Assembly: GCA_002730875.1 (NCBI GenBank)
Contig: PCBI01000017.1
Location: 62,001-126,000, forward strand
From: Spirochaetaceae bacterium
Lineage (GTDB): Bacteria; Spirochaetota; Leptospiria; Leptospirales; Leptonemataceae
Length of the DNA stretch: 64,000 bases
Reading direction: 5' to 3'
The notes under the pieces are model-generated. The model was not told the origin of the DNA, did no database searches, and saw nothing but the letters and a program-made list of their open reading frames with translations. Numbering within the stretch: position 1 is the first letter of the stretch; each line of letters opens with the position of its first letter. Of the stretch, positions 17,770 through 26,783 are shown one piece after another. The position numbers were made by a program, and so were the translations under genes.

Positions 17770-18783
17770 CTACGGGTTATGAGCAAGAATTTTTTCGCCG
17801 AGCTTTTGCTCACGAACTATTAGACGAGCCAGATAGATTCTAAACCGTTCGAGAATCGATCGAAATGCGGCCGGGCCATGGATGTACCGGGTGGCCAATT
17901 GGATGTGCTGGCCATCCGGAAAGGATTTTTCCCCGCTTCCGGGACGAACCTCAAAACCGGCCCGGTGCAACTCCTTCTTCCATCTAAGCCAGGAAGGGTC
18001 GGCCAGGAGGCCCGGAATCCGTAGACGGGCCGACATTCTCAGCCCGGAACCGCTGTTGGTGGGACATCCAGTGAGGAAACCGAATATAGTGGAATACTGC
18101 CAGACAAAGGCACGATCCAGCTTTCGGATTTCTCGAATAATGGCCGATAACATGGACTCGGCGTTTTGCAGTTCGCTATCGGACACCCAGCTCCAGCTGA
18201 ACCGGAAGTGGTCCTCGTCTCCGATTCTTACTTGCCTGGACAGGTCGTCGGGAAGTTCAGAAAAGACGCCGGAAAGAAAGCCACGATTCGAAAGGAATAT
18301 GCGCTCCAGATCATCGCTTCTTTTGAGGGCATTCCTGTAGTTCAGGCCGGGTATGTTTCGCGCCATCCTTACGCGCACCTGAACCTGGTTCGGGGGCAGT
18401 TCGTCCACGTCGGTCCATGGATCCGGCGTGGCGGGCATGGGGTCCTCGGGCGGCGCCAGGTCTTTCATAATTTCAAAGTAGGTCTGCAGCCTGGCCATGG
18501 CATTACGCCCCGGAATCCGATAGCGTCCCGCTTTCTGAAATACCTGTTTTCGGTAGGATTCAATGCCCTGGATTATGGATCCGCGAAAAACGCTGTAGCA
18601 GTCTTCGCAACCGCAGAGACCTGTGCTCAAAAATACGTATTCGGAAACACCGCAACCGGGGCATTTAATGGTATTCTCTGGTATGATAGCCTTTTTGCAG
18701 CTCTGGCAGTAATACATCATCTGACCCGCCTGGGGGTCAAAAATATGGACAGTAGATTCACTCTGGCAGGTGGGACAAATCAT
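17770..18783 (-). CDS. Fused McsA-McsB: zinc-finger activator joined to a protein-arginine kinase-like domain
   Basis: A 337-residue protein. Residues 1-95 match McsA in layout: Cys pairs 3/6, 26/29, 41/44 and 57/59/62, and the sequence CPGCG...GLCGCEDCY resembles McsA's CPNCG...GCSECY. Residues 130-330 match McsB, the phosphagen-kinase-fold enzyme that phosphorylates arginine and marks proteins for ClpCP. Seen are RVRMARN (137-143), GDEDHFRF (188-195), GCPTNSGSGLRM (239-250) and VRPGSGE (279-285). McsB is usually about 350 residues alone. Here the kinase part ends soon after RLIVREQKL, so the C-terminal domain carrying the phosphoarginine-sensing RDxxRA motif seems absent. The clpC gene follows 108 bp downstream. 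Activity seems likely but some active-site positions diverge. Confidence 0.8.
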   Translation of the reverse strand: MICPTCQSESTVHIFDPQAGQMMYYCQSCKKAIIPENTIKCPGCGVSEYVFLSTGLCGCEDCYSVFRGSIIQGIESYRKQVFQKAGRYRIPGRNAMARLQTYFEIMKDLAPPEDPMPATPDPWTDVDELPPNQVQVRVRMARNIPGLNYRNALKRSDDLERIFLSNRGFLSGVFSELPDDLSRQVRIGDEDHFRFSWSWVSDSELQNAESMLSAIIREIRKLDRAFVWQYSTIFGFLTGCPTNSGSGLRMSARLRIPGLLADPSWLRWKKELHRAGFEVRPGSGEKSFPDGQHIQLATRYIHGPAAFRSILERFRIYLARLIVREQKLGEKILAHNP

Positions 18784-18891
18784 GTTCGCTTATTCTATCC
18801 GCTTTCTCATACTTCGCCGGGCATCCACCGGAGCCCATCCAACCGGCAGGAAAGACCGCTTTTTCAGGCCGGCCGTTCCCCGCTTTGCAAC

Positions 18892-18912
18892 CTTCTCTAT
18901 ATGATAGAGAAG
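18892..18912. promoter_or_regulatory. Perfect palindrome upstream of mcsAB-clpC
   Basis: Arms CTTCTCTAT (18892-18900) and ATAGAGAAG (18904-18912) are separated by ATG, about 110 bp before the mcsAB start. It has no T tract, so it is more like an operator than a terminator. It does not match the CtsR heptamer repeat. Assignment as a control site is inference. Confidence 0.35.
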
Positions 18913-18968
18913 ACATTCAACGTCTCCGGTAGCAACCGGGCGGGTCTTAACGCGGCTGGCTTCCCCGA

Positions 18969-19652
18969 TCAGGAAAAAGGTTCCAGGTGACCTTCTTTCA
19001 AACGAAACCTGCGAGGAACCCGGGCGGCCAGATCCTGGTCATGGGTTACAATCAACATGGTGAAGCCCAGTTGCTCCTGCAATTTCCAAAGTAGATCAGC
19101 CAGTTTTTCCGAGTTATCCCGGTCTAAATTTCCGGTAGGCTCATCCGCAAGAATTAGCTTCTTGCCTCCCACCAGCGCGCGAGCCACACCGGCTCTTGCC
19201 ATTTCCCCTCCGGAAATCTGCGAAGGATAATGATGCAATCGGTGCCCCAGACCTACATTCTTGAGCATCTCGATAGCATTATCCGTACTTTTGCTTACAT
19301 TCTTTCGCTGAATCCAGAGCGGCATAATCACATTTTCGAGTACCGTAAAATCGGGAAGCAGATAATGATGCTGGAAAATCAAACCCACGTTGGCGGCGCG
19401 AAAGTTCTCTTTCTGTCTTTCGGTCATGGACGTGATCTCTTCGCCAAAGATACGAACCTTCCCTTCTACCGGCGTGTCGATGGAGCCCACTATATGTAAT
19501 AGAGTGGATTTACCCACTCCGCTGGCCCCCTCCACGGAAACGATCTGTCCCAGAGGCACGGTCAAATCCAGGTCCCGAATCACGTGAACGATTTCCCCTT
19601 CGCCGCGATAGGACTTGGACATACTTTCTATTTCTATAGCAATTTCACTCAT
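18969..19652 (-). CDS. lolD: LolD-like ABC transporter ATP-binding protein
   Basis: An ATPase of the LolD/MacB family, which powers extraction of lipoproteins from the inner membrane for transfer to the outer membrane. Counting from the in-frame GTG at 19658, Walker A GASGVGKS is at 44-51; the signature is ISGGEMARAGVARAL and Walker B LILADEPTGNLD, followed by the H-loop THD. The ATG at 19652 is preferred over that GTG. The adjacent upstream gene encodes a LolC/E-type permease, 91 bp away, so they form one transporter. In many proteobacteria the permeases LolC and LolE are two genes; only one is seen here, so the complex may be a homodimer or have a second permease elsewhere. Confidence 0.88.
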   Translation of the reverse strand: MSEIAIEIESMSKSYRGEGEIVHVIRDLDLTVPLGQIVSVEGASGVGKSTLLHIVGSIDTPVEGKVRIFGEEITSMTERQKENFRAANVGLIFQHHYLLPDFTVLENVIMPLWIQRKNVSKSTDNAIEMLKNVGLGHRLHHYPSQISGGEMARAGVARALVGGKKLILADEPTGNLDRDNSEKLADLLWKLQEQLGFTMLIVTHDQDLAARVPRRFRLKEGHLEPFS

Positions 19653-19743
19653 GGTCACATCTCTGGACTTTTTGCCGTTTCTCCCTGGTCTCGACTTCGC
19701 GACATCGTATCCAAATGGTCCGGGCCCGCTTAATCAGGGGCCA

Positions 19744-21078
19744 TTAATCGTTTCGAATTGTCTGCACCGGATCCTGCATGGCTGCCTGACGGGCTGGAAA
19801 GAAGCCGGCAAATCCGCTAAGGATCATCGTAGTCAGCGCCACTCCAAAGATAATGTTCAGATCCGCATTCACGGGAAGATGATCGAAGTAATAGATATTT
19901 CTGGGTATTAGATGCACCGGGGCGCAGTTACCGGACCACCAGATACAGGCCGAGTTGATCATATCCTCAACCAGCTGAATCACGCTCTCCAGGTGATTGG
20001 CCATGAAGATACCGGTGGCGCCGCCCACAGCCGTGGCCAGCAGACCAATCAACAAAGAATGAGCCGTAAAAATGATCAGCACCGAACCGGTGGGAAGCCC
20101 CATGGAACGCAGCATCCCGATGGACCGACTCTTGGACCGAACCAGCAAATAGGAAGTCACCCAGATCCCGGCCACGCCGGCCAGAATCAGAAGCCCCAGG
20201 ATCATTACCATCAAGGTCTTTTCCAGTTGCAGGGCCGCCAGGAAGTTGCCTCTTTCATCGCGAATGGTTCGAATGGAATATAAATACTGGTTTCCAGGAA
20301 GAGACTCCCGGATCAGCCTGCGGGCGGAATCCAGATCGGCCAGGTCTTCCAGCTGAAAAATGACCTCGGTGCTTCGATTGGGAAGGCCCAGAACCCGCTG
20401 CGCTGTGTTCAGGGAAAGAAAGATCAGATTTAGATCGAATTCGTAGTAACCGGTGCGAAAAAAGCCGCCAATGGTAAATGTCTGCTGTTGCACCTGCATG
20501 CCTTTGGTAAGCGCGCCGCCACGGGGCATGAATAGACGGATCTGGTCGCCCACTTCCCAGTGGTAGTAGCGGGCCATTTCACGACCTACGATCACAATGT
20601 TTCCGCCGTCAAATCGATCGAGAAGGTCCTGGTTGTAGTGCACCACGCGGGGAAAATCCTTCAGATCGCCGGTCTTTAGATCTTCACTACGCACGGGGAT
20701 AGCGCGGATGGCTTTTCCTTCGAAGCGATTCTGAATCTCAAGAAGACCATTGATGGAAATGCTGGGAAAACTGGAGCGCAACAGTGGCTCCAGCGCCGGT
20801 TCCTTTTTCGTCGCTTCCAGAATGTCGGCATAGTTGTCCAGGGAGGCTCCGGCCAGACTACGGCTCAGAGTAATGTGGTAACCGGAATTCCACAGCGAGT
20901 TGTGCACCTCTTTCTGAAAACCTGTAAATACCGAAAGGACCACCACCATGATAAAAACCATGAGCGCCATGAAGATGAAGGATAGACGGGTCCCCAGGCT
21001 AAAGAGGACCATTCTTCCCTGCCCGCGTAGATACCGGGCTGCAATAAAAACTTCCAGACTGAATCGGGAGCGAAACAC
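19744..21078 (-). CDS. LolC/LolE-like lipoprotein-releasing permease
   Basis: A 444-residue MacB/FtsX-fold permease. The GTG at 21078 is preferred: it yields FRSRFSLEVFIAARYLRG, the usual N-terminus of LolC/E proteins, and GGAG lies upstream. One N-terminal membrane helix (LSFIFMALMVFIMVVVLSVF) is followed by a large periplasmic domain (residues about 50-280), then three helices (MVMILGLLILAGVAGIWV, VLIIFTAHSLLIGLLATAVGG, IIFGVALTTMILSGFAGFF). The C-terminus FFPARQAAMQDPVQTIRND is typical of the family. It works with the LolD-like ATPase downstream. Confidence 0.88.
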   Translation of the reverse strand: MFRSRFSLEVFIAARYLRGQGRMVLFSLGTRLSFIFMALMVFIMVVVLSVFTGFQKEVHNSLWNSGYHITLSRSLAGASLDNYADILEATKKEPALEPLLRSSFPSISINGLLEIQNRFEGKAIRAIPVRSEDLKTGDLKDFPRVVHYNQDLLDRFDGGNIVIVGREMARYYHWEVGDQIRLFMPRGGALTKGMQVQQQTFTIGGFFRTGYYEFDLNLIFLSLNTAQRVLGLPNRSTEVIFQLEDLADLDSARRLIRESLPGNQYLYSIRTIRDERGNFLAALQLEKTLMVMILGLLILAGVAGIWVTSYLLVRSKSRSIGMLRSMGLPTGSVLIIFTAHSLLIGLLATAVGGATGIFMANHLESVIQLVEDMINSACIWWSGNCAPVHLIPRNIYYFDHLPVNADLNIIFGVALTTMILSGFAGFFPARQAAMQDPVQTIRND

Positions 21079-21260
21079 AGATTGGCAAACTCCGATGACT
21101 ATAGCCGGAGTCAAGGAGGCTTTTATCTTCGATGACCCCTGGCAGGGGGGGCCACGGCAACCCGAATCGGGCTCCCATGACGGCGTAAGATGGGATCCCG
21201 AAATATCCGAAAAATCGAAAAGTCACTGACAGAGAGAAGGCCTGCCGCAGGTTGCAATCC

Positions 21261-22235
21261 ATGTTCCAGAAGTCGGCGCTACTTTTGATCCCCTTTTTCT
21301 TCTATTTTCTGACATTCATCACAGGACGACCGGCCTACCATGTGCCGGACCACAATGCACCGCTTACCGAGGAACCTGGCATTCGATTCGAAAACGGACT
21401 TCTGGGTCGTCTGGTTCTGGAATCACGCTTTCTGGCCATAATGAACGATCCCCTCCTGGAAAGCGATGCCCGGCCCTCCGAGGTGTTTCGCTCCGTGGAG
21501 CGCTCCGCCGTGGCCGACCGATTTTACCTGGCCGTTAGCGCTTTCTGGTGTGCCCTCCTCCTTTTCTGTTTTCTGGCCGGAGCCCGGGGATACTGGTTCT
21601 ATCGACCCATGCTCCAGGTGATTCTGGGACCGTCCATAGCCATACTTCTGGCCATCCTCCTGGTAGCGCGTAGTAAAGCCCTGAGCGTAGACTTTACCGT
21701 GGCGCTGTATAATCATGTGATTCCAGAAACCATACTGCTGGGACTGGGAATTGGAATGTTACTCTATCAGAAGATGCGGATGGATCCCATCTCTGGAGGA
21801 AGATCCTTTCTCGACTTTCTACAGAAACGCGGCACCGGCAAAAAGCAGCGCATCTCCGGCGGATTCACCGTGGCATTGCAACTGGTTCTGATTACTCTGG
21901 CCGGAGCTTTGATCAGCAATCTGTTCCTTTTGCCTTTGTACAAGCTACAGCTTTCATTTCCCGGTTACTTCGGAATACTTCTTCTGATTGCCATTCTGGC
22001 GCTGGCCATCTTCTATCTGTACAGCTACAGCAAAGTCTCGGCCATGGCGGGAGAAGAAAAGAGCTTCCTGGCTCCTCCGGCCTTCCTGGGATTTCGCATT
22101 CTCAGCAATACTGTCTTTCTCACCCTGCTTATTGGCGCGATTACCATCGTGATTGGAACGATTGTAAGTCTGGCGATTCTAAACATTGACATGCTTCAGG
22201 GAAGCGGCATCCTGCAACCGGTGAAGGGTCTCTAA
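21261..22235 (+). CDS. Polytopic membrane protein of unknown function
   Basis: About 324 residues from the ATG at 21261 (GCAGG upstream; an in-frame TTG is at 21252). I count a signal-like first helix (ALLLIPFFFYFLTFI), an exposed segment of about 70 residues, and then roughly six further hydrophobic helices (FWCALLLFCFLAG, VILGPSIAILLAILLVA, LVLITLAGALISNLFLL, FGILLLIAILALAIFYLY, FLTLLIGAITIVIGTIVSLAIL). No catalytic or transport motif is recognised. It is divergent from the Lol-type permease gene and convergent with a GHKL ATPase gene. Confidence 0.65.
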   Translation: MFQKSALLLIPFFFYFLTFITGRPAYHVPDHNAPLTEEPGIRFENGLLGRLVLESRFLAIMNDPLLESDARPSEVFRSVERSAVADRFYLAVSAFWCALLLFCFLAGARGYWFYRPMLQVILGPSIAILLAILLVARSKALSVDFTVALYNHVIPETILLGLGIGMLLYQKMRMDPISGGRSFLDFLQKRGTGKKQRISGGFTVALQLVLITLAGALISNLFLLPLYKLQLSFPGYFGILLLIAILALAIFYLYSYSKVSAMAGEEKSFLAPPAFLGFRILSNTVFLTLLIGAITIVIGTIVSLAILNIDMLQGSGILQPVKGL

Positions 22236-22342
22236 TAGAGATCCTTACACCGATGCACAGGGACGGGATTGCAGGCATGACATCCCGGGCGCCGGCAACA
22301 GACTGCGTTCGCTCGGATAGCTGAGCGGGCCTCAATGAAAGC

Positions 22343-22386
22343 ACAGCAAGCGCATCCGAGAAATACAGCAAGCGAATCCGAGAAAC
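22343..22386. repeat. Two tandem 22-bp repeats in a convergent intergenic spacer
   Basis: The unit ACAGCAAGCGCATCCGAGAA(A/C)-like occurs at 22343-22364 and 22365-22386 with two differences. It lies just after two convergent stops. Two copies are too few to judge a function; a small slippage duplication is the simplest reading. Confidence 0.6.
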
Positions 22387-22416
22387 TCTATGATAAGCGA
22401 AGGCGGGACCAAGTGC

Positions 22417-23598
22417 CTAGAGAGTGATGTCGATTCGAACGGTGGTCTTTTCTTTTCTTGGCTCGGGATAAATGTTACACCTGTATTGAATGCCTTCCTG
22501 GCGACAGATGTCTTCTAGATATGAGTTATATAAGAGTCCCAGACCGGCTCCCAGTTTGCCGTCCTCTTCATCGCTTCCATAAAAAGAAGCCAGATTGATA
22601 CCGTCGGTGTTCGTTTTCATCTTTCGCGCAAGTTGCTGCGAGAGCCTTTCGTCTATCAGACCATAGTTGGAGATGGCGATGAGTATTCGGTATTGCTGCC
22701 CGATGGTGTTACGTTCCGGATTCATGGTCCAGGACAACTCCAGCATCTGCCCGGTCTTCTGCGCCAGTGCGATCACTTTCTTTCGGTTCTCGGGATCGCG
22801 AAGGAATCCGTCCACCGCCGAACGATCCGCCAGACCATGCTTTACGATCAACCTTTCGAAGTGCGCCTTCTCCGCATTCTGCACGAACTCCATGAGCAGG
22901 TTGCTCAAATGCGTGGCGATTTGAGTATGCTGCAAATAGGAATAGATCATAGAAGCGAAGGTCCGCTCAATTGCGGATTTGAAGCCGGTATGCGAAATCA
23001 CATAAAAAATAAACCAGATTCGAGGATCCACACGATCCAGAAATCTGGGTAGACTTCGCACTCTGGCCTGCTGGTCCTCTTCATTCAGGGAAGTAGCTCC
23101 CAGAATCTTTTCGGTGATGATTTCTCGGAGATTCTTCTTTATTCCTTCTATCAGTTCCGGGTTATTCTGCTGCAGCGCCTCCACCTTCTGAGGAGAAATA
23201 TGATTCAAATCAACTATGGAGTTCTTGGGATTCTTGCGATTGTACTCTTTTACCACACTGGATTCGAACAACGTACGAGCCAGGGATGGAGTGAGCTTTT
23301 TGTAGAGGACACCGTATACAATGAGGTTATTCGTGCTAATGATCTCGAATCGCTTGCGAAGCAAATCTGGCAAGTTCACGTTGATCTCTTCAATGCAGGA
23401 CTTCATCACCAGTTTCTGTATGGTCTGTGCATTGTAGCTTTCCGACTCCAGACCTTCTTTGGGTAGACCGTCTCGGGACTGTACTTTCTTTACAGCCGGC
23501 GACGCTCCCACCATTTCCAATCCCCTGGGAGTGAAAATGATACGGGCTGGTAACCTGACAAATGGATCCTTTTCTCCTACCGTGGCCGTTGTGCTCAT
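22417..23598 (-). CDS. Protein with a C-terminal GHKL (histidine-kinase-like) ATPase domain
   Basis: A 393-residue soluble protein; the ATG at 23598 has AGGAAG upstream. The C-terminal half shows GHKL ATP-binding boxes: an N box LLMEFVQNAEK (around residue 235) and a G box DEEDGKLGAGLGL (around 350). No HisKA dimerisation helix with a phospho-accepting His is evident, no receiver or HAMP domain and no membrane helix. The N-terminal part (about 200 residues) is helical and unassigned. It may act as a switch or anti-sigma kinase-like ATPase rather than a classical sensor kinase. Alone in its transcription unit, convergent with a membrane protein gene. Confidence 0.65.
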   Translation of the reverse strand: MSTTATVGEKDPFVRLPARIIFTPRGLEMVGASPAVKKVQSRDGLPKEGLESESYNAQTIQKLVMKSCIEEINVNLPDLLRKRFEIISTNNLIVYGVLYKKLTPSLARTLFESSVVKEYNRKNPKNSIVDLNHISPQKVEALQQNNPELIEGIKKNLREIITEKILGATSLNEEDQQARVRSLPRFLDRVDPRIWFIFYVISHTGFKSAIERTFASMIYSYLQHTQIATHLSNLLMEFVQNAEKAHFERLIVKHGLADRSAVDGFLRDPENRKKVIALAQKTGQMLELSWTMNPERNTIGQQYRILIAISNYGLIDERLSQQLARKMKTNTDGINLASFYGSDEEDGKLGAGLGLLYNSYLEDICRQEGIQYRCNIYPEPRKEKTTVRIDITL

Positions 23599-23705
23599 AT
23601 TCTTCCTGAAAGTGCCGGGCACAACTCCCAGAATCGTGCCTTCTTTTTGCCTGCCAATACTGCCCGCGGTATTGAATTTTTTTTCAAAAGCCCGATACTA
23701 ACTAC

Positions 23706-25829
23706 ATGACGGGCAGGCAATTCTATCTATATCTCTGTTCGTGCACTGTAATTTCGGCGGCCCTTTCTTTCAAGTATTACCCGGACGCTTCTCTGCATGC
23801 GAGCCCCCCACGCCCATATGTTTTCGCAGAGCACAGCCTTCTATGGCGAGTTGAAGCGCCGCAAAATGATATGGCAGGCCCCGGTGTCTCCGAGCCCGCT
23901 CCCGAATGGGCCGCAATATTCGAACGAGCGGAAGAACACTTCTTTTCCCGCCGCTACAATACTTCCCTGTCGCTCTTTCTCAAGGTGCTCGAGCTAAACC
24001 CGGAACATGCCCGGGCGCACAGCTATGCCGGCGATATCTACCTGATTCAGGATAAACTGGATGAAGCGGCGCATCATTTTCGGATTGCTAGCGAAATCGG
24101 CGATGAAAAGCACAAATCAGAGTTCCGACTGGGCCAGATTGCATATCTTTCCGGAGATGCCCCGGCCGCCCGAACGCATCTGAATCAGTCCCTGGAACAC
24201 TATCCGGACTTTCCTCCCGCCATTTTTTATCTGGGATTGGTATCCTGGAAACTGGAAGAAAAGCGCGAGGAAGCCGCCCGGCACTGGGAAAAATACATTA
24301 GCTTGAAACCCCAGGATCCGCAAAAAGTGGCCATTGAGCAGGCCATCAGCTACCTGCGTACAGACGCTTCCACCACCGAAGAGAACCCATCCGGACCGCT
24401 GGATATGGACAGACTCCTAAACTCGGTGGATCCGGGCTCCAGCGGTCCTTCCCGTCAGCCGGTGACTCCGAATTCGGATTCCGGATCGGAAGGCATCCAG
24501 CAGAGCGATTCGCCGGATCCCGGCTTGCTGGCGCTGGCCCAATCCGTAAAAGAACATCCGGAGCGATTGAACACTGTCATGGATCTCAGCCAGATCTACA
24601 GGCAGCAAGATGAAAAACAGAAGGCTCTGGCTCTTCTGGAAGAGGCCCACAAGCACAGCGATGATGCGAAACTGTCCACTGAACTGGCCGGGCTTTATGC
24701 AGAAACCGGCCGCAGCCAGCAGGCAAGAGAAGTCCTGCGACTACAGCTAAAACGAAGCGACCTCCCTATTAAGGAAAAAGCGTACCCGGCGCTTCAAATG
24801 GCGCGAATCACAGCTTCTTCGGCGCCCGAAAACGCTGCCGCCAGCGACGAGAGCAATAGCGCCACCAATCCGAATCAGCAAAGCAAACCCGGCGATGCGA
24901 AAGACTCTGGCAAACCGGAATCGGTGGAGTCTTTAACCGAGGAAACGTCTTCAGAGGAAAACCAGAACGGAAAGCCCGACCAGGGCACGAATACGCAAAC
25001 CGATGGCAGCGAAACAAGCAGCAATTCCGAGGCTCAACCCGATGGGGAGGCTCCCGCCAAAGCTCAAAACACGGAAGCTCAAGATTACGAACTGGCTATG
25101 GAGATTCTGGAGGAGCGGCAGGGCTATCGGCACCTGGATTCAGAAAATAGAAAAGAGTATCATCTAATGCAGGCGCGAAGGGCCTTCAATCAAGGGAACA
25201 AGTCCCAGGCCTATGCCGGCGCCCTGCGCGTACTAAAAGAGGACCCCACCGACCGCAAGGGATTGATATTGGCGGCTACCGTTGCCTATCAAAGTGAAAC
25301 AGCCACCAGCTTCGCCGTATACGAGGAGCGTATACGGGGTCTGTATGCGAATGACCCTGAAATGCTGACGGCTCTGGCCCGGATCTATGCAGAAAAGGAG
25401 CCCGAAAAGGCCCGAAAACAACTGGAGGACTTACTGAAGGAACATCCCGGGAGTCCGGCCCCTACCTTGCAGTTATTCAGATTAGAGAAGTCGGAACAGC
25501 CGGAGAAAGCCCTGAAACGCCTGGAAGAGGCCCTTGCGCGTCAACCGGACAATCCAGCCCTCCTCTCTGCCTACATTGAAGCACAAATAGAACAGAAGAA
25601 CTCCTCTCCGAAGTTCCTGGAACTGTTGAAGCGAGTCCAGGACCTGGAGAAGAAATCGCCGGGCAGTTTCCCGGAGCTGAAAAAGTGGATCCAGACGCTG
25701 CCCGCCGAAGCCCAAAAAGCCCTGGAAAACCGGGCCAGCGATCCGTCGAAAGACCAATCCAATTCCAATTCGAGCCCGGATGCATCGAAAGCGGATCCGA
25801 AATCGCCGGAACCCGGTCCCACGCCCTGA
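23706..25829 (+). CDS. Large exported TPR protein with an acidic low-complexity linker
   Basis: A 707-residue protein. A short hydrophobic N-terminus (FYLYLCSCTVISAALSF) may be a signal or anchor. TPR block one lies at about 70-215 (FERAEEHFFSRRYNTSLSLFLKVLELNPEHARAHS), and TPR block two at 285-370. Then comes a Ser/Asn/Glu/Gln-rich disordered linker of about 80 residues (PENAAASDESNSATNPNQQS and similar), TPR block three at about 460-670, and a disordered Ser/Pro-rich tail. It is a scaffold; partners unknown. The downstream carboxypeptidase gene lies about 90 bp away and may belong with it. Confidence 0.8.
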   Translation: MTGRQFYLYLCSCTVISAALSFKYYPDASLHASPPRPYVFAEHSLLWRVEAPQNDMAGPGVSEPAPEWAAIFERAEEHFFSRRYNTSLSLFLKVLELNPEHARAHSYAGDIYLIQDKLDEAAHHFRIASEIGDEKHKSEFRLGQIAYLSGDAPAARTHLNQSLEHYPDFPPAIFYLGLVSWKLEEKREEAARHWEKYISLKPQDPQKVAIEQAISYLRTDASTTEENPSGPLDMDRLLNSVDPGSSGPSRQPVTPNSDSGSEGIQQSDSPDPGLLALAQSVKEHPERLNTVMDLSQIYRQQDEKQKALALLEEAHKHSDDAKLSTELAGLYAETGRSQQAREVLRLQLKRSDLPIKEKAYPALQMARITASSAPENAAASDESNSATNPNQQSKPGDAKDSGKPESVESLTEETSSEENQNGKPDQGTNTQTDGSETSSNSEAQPDGEAPAKAQNTEAQDYELAMEILEERQGYRHLDSENRKEYHLMQARRAFNQGNKSQAYAGALRVLKEDPTDRKGLILAATVAYQSETATSFAVYEERIRGLYANDPEMLTALARIYAEKEPEKARKQLEDLLKEHPGSPAPTLQLFRLEKSEQPEKALKRLEEALARQPDNPALLSAYIEAQIEQKNSSPKFLELLKRVQDLEKKSPGSFPELKKWIQTLPAEAQKALENRASDPSKDQSNSNSSPDASKADPKSPEPGPTP

Positions 25830-25922
25830 CCTGGACAAAAGCGACACATTTCGACGGACGGATGCAGGATTGCGCCGAATAATCGAAATTGCTTCCTGAA
25901 GCTCTTTTTCGATTCTGGTCGC

Positions 25923-26612
25923 ATGGCTTCTTTGACCTTGCCCGATCACGGAAAAACTTTACCCATTGGAAAAAGCACCCGACAGGCATCTATTGAACTG
26001 GCTCGCTTTGGACAAGGACCCGTGAACTCCCTGCTCATCGGAGGCGTCCATGGCGATGAGCCCGAGGGGTATCTGTTCGCCGAACGCTTCAAGAAGGAAC
26101 TGGAAGACGGATCGCTTCAGCTTCCGGAACATGTAAGCCTCTTTATCTGTCCCCGGCTAAACCCCGACGGCTGTGCCGTGGACCGGCGGACAAATGCACG
26201 AAACGTGGACTTGAATCGAAACCTGCCTACAAAGGACTGGACCGTCGATTTCACCAATCCCCGGTATTTTCCGGGGCTTTCTGCGGGAAGCGAAGTGGAG
26301 AGCGAAATCACAGTGACCCTTATCGAATCGCTGAAGCCAACCATGATTATGAGTCTCCATTCCTATGAGCATGCAATGATTAACTATAACGGCGACTGCC
26401 TGGACCTGGCCGAGGCCATGGCCAAAAGCAACGGACTTCCGCCGAAATCGGACATTGGATATCCCACGCCGGGAAGTCTGGGCACCTATGCGGGCTGGGA
26501 ACGGGCAATACCTACGATCACCCTGGAGATTCTAAGGGGTCAGTTGCCGGATGATGCTTATTCGCAACACAAAGGAGCGGTTCTGGATGGGTTGGCTTTT
26601 TACAAAAAGTAA
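25923..26612 (+). CDS. M14-family zinc carboxypeptidase (MpaA-like murein peptide amidase)
   Basis: A 229-residue metallocarboxypeptidase. Zinc ligands are His43 and Glu46 in GGVHGDEPEG and His146 in SLHSYEH. Arg99 in NVDLNRN is the usual substrate-binding arginine, and Glu202 in TITLEILRG is the catalytic base. The short length, the VHGDE motif and the lack of a signal peptide fit MpaA, which cleaves the gamma-D-Glu-diaminopimelate bond during murein peptide recycling in the cytoplasm. The next gene downstream, dapD, makes diaminopimelate precursors, which is consistent with a wall-peptide theme. Confidence 0.85.
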   Translation: MASLTLPDHGKTLPIGKSTRQASIELARFGQGPVNSLLIGGVHGDEPEGYLFAERFKKELEDGSLQLPEHVSLFICPRLNPDGCAVDRRTNARNVDLNRNLPTKDWTVDFTNPRYFPGLSAGSEVESEITVTLIESLKPTMIMSLHSYEHAMINYNGDCLDLAEAMAKSNGLPPKSDIGYPTPGSLGTYAGWERAIPTITLEILRGQLPDDAYSQHKGAVLDGLAFYKK

Positions 26613-26645
26613 GGAGACCCGCATATCCCGGACCGAGAGACTACC

Positions 26646-26679
26646 GCAATATTGTAATATTGCAATTTTGCAATATTAC
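26646..26679. promoter_or_regulatory. Nested AT-rich palindromes upstream of dapD
   Basis: Three half-sites of the form GCAATATT (26646-26653, inverted 26656-26663, direct again 26670-26677) overlap to form two perfect inverted repeats. One has 8-bp arms (GCAATATT-GT-AATATTGC); the other has 10-bp arms (GTAATATTGC, 26654-26663; GCAATATTAC, 26670-26679; 6-bp gap). It lies 105 bp before the dapD start. A TTGACA at 26709-26714 may be a -35 box but no good -10 is seen. An operator or mutually exclusive hairpins are possible. Confidence 0.5.
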
Positions 26680-26783
26680 GCCCGAACGCCAGAGAAAGAC
26701 CTCGGGTATTGACAGAGCGATGACAGCAATAAATGGATTCAGTTAGACACTTAACCACCAAATAAACCCCACTGGAGAAAGAG

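Noticed and set aside
22343-22386. CRISPR-like array
   Set aside because: Two directly adjacent repeats with no spacers and no cas genes in the window.
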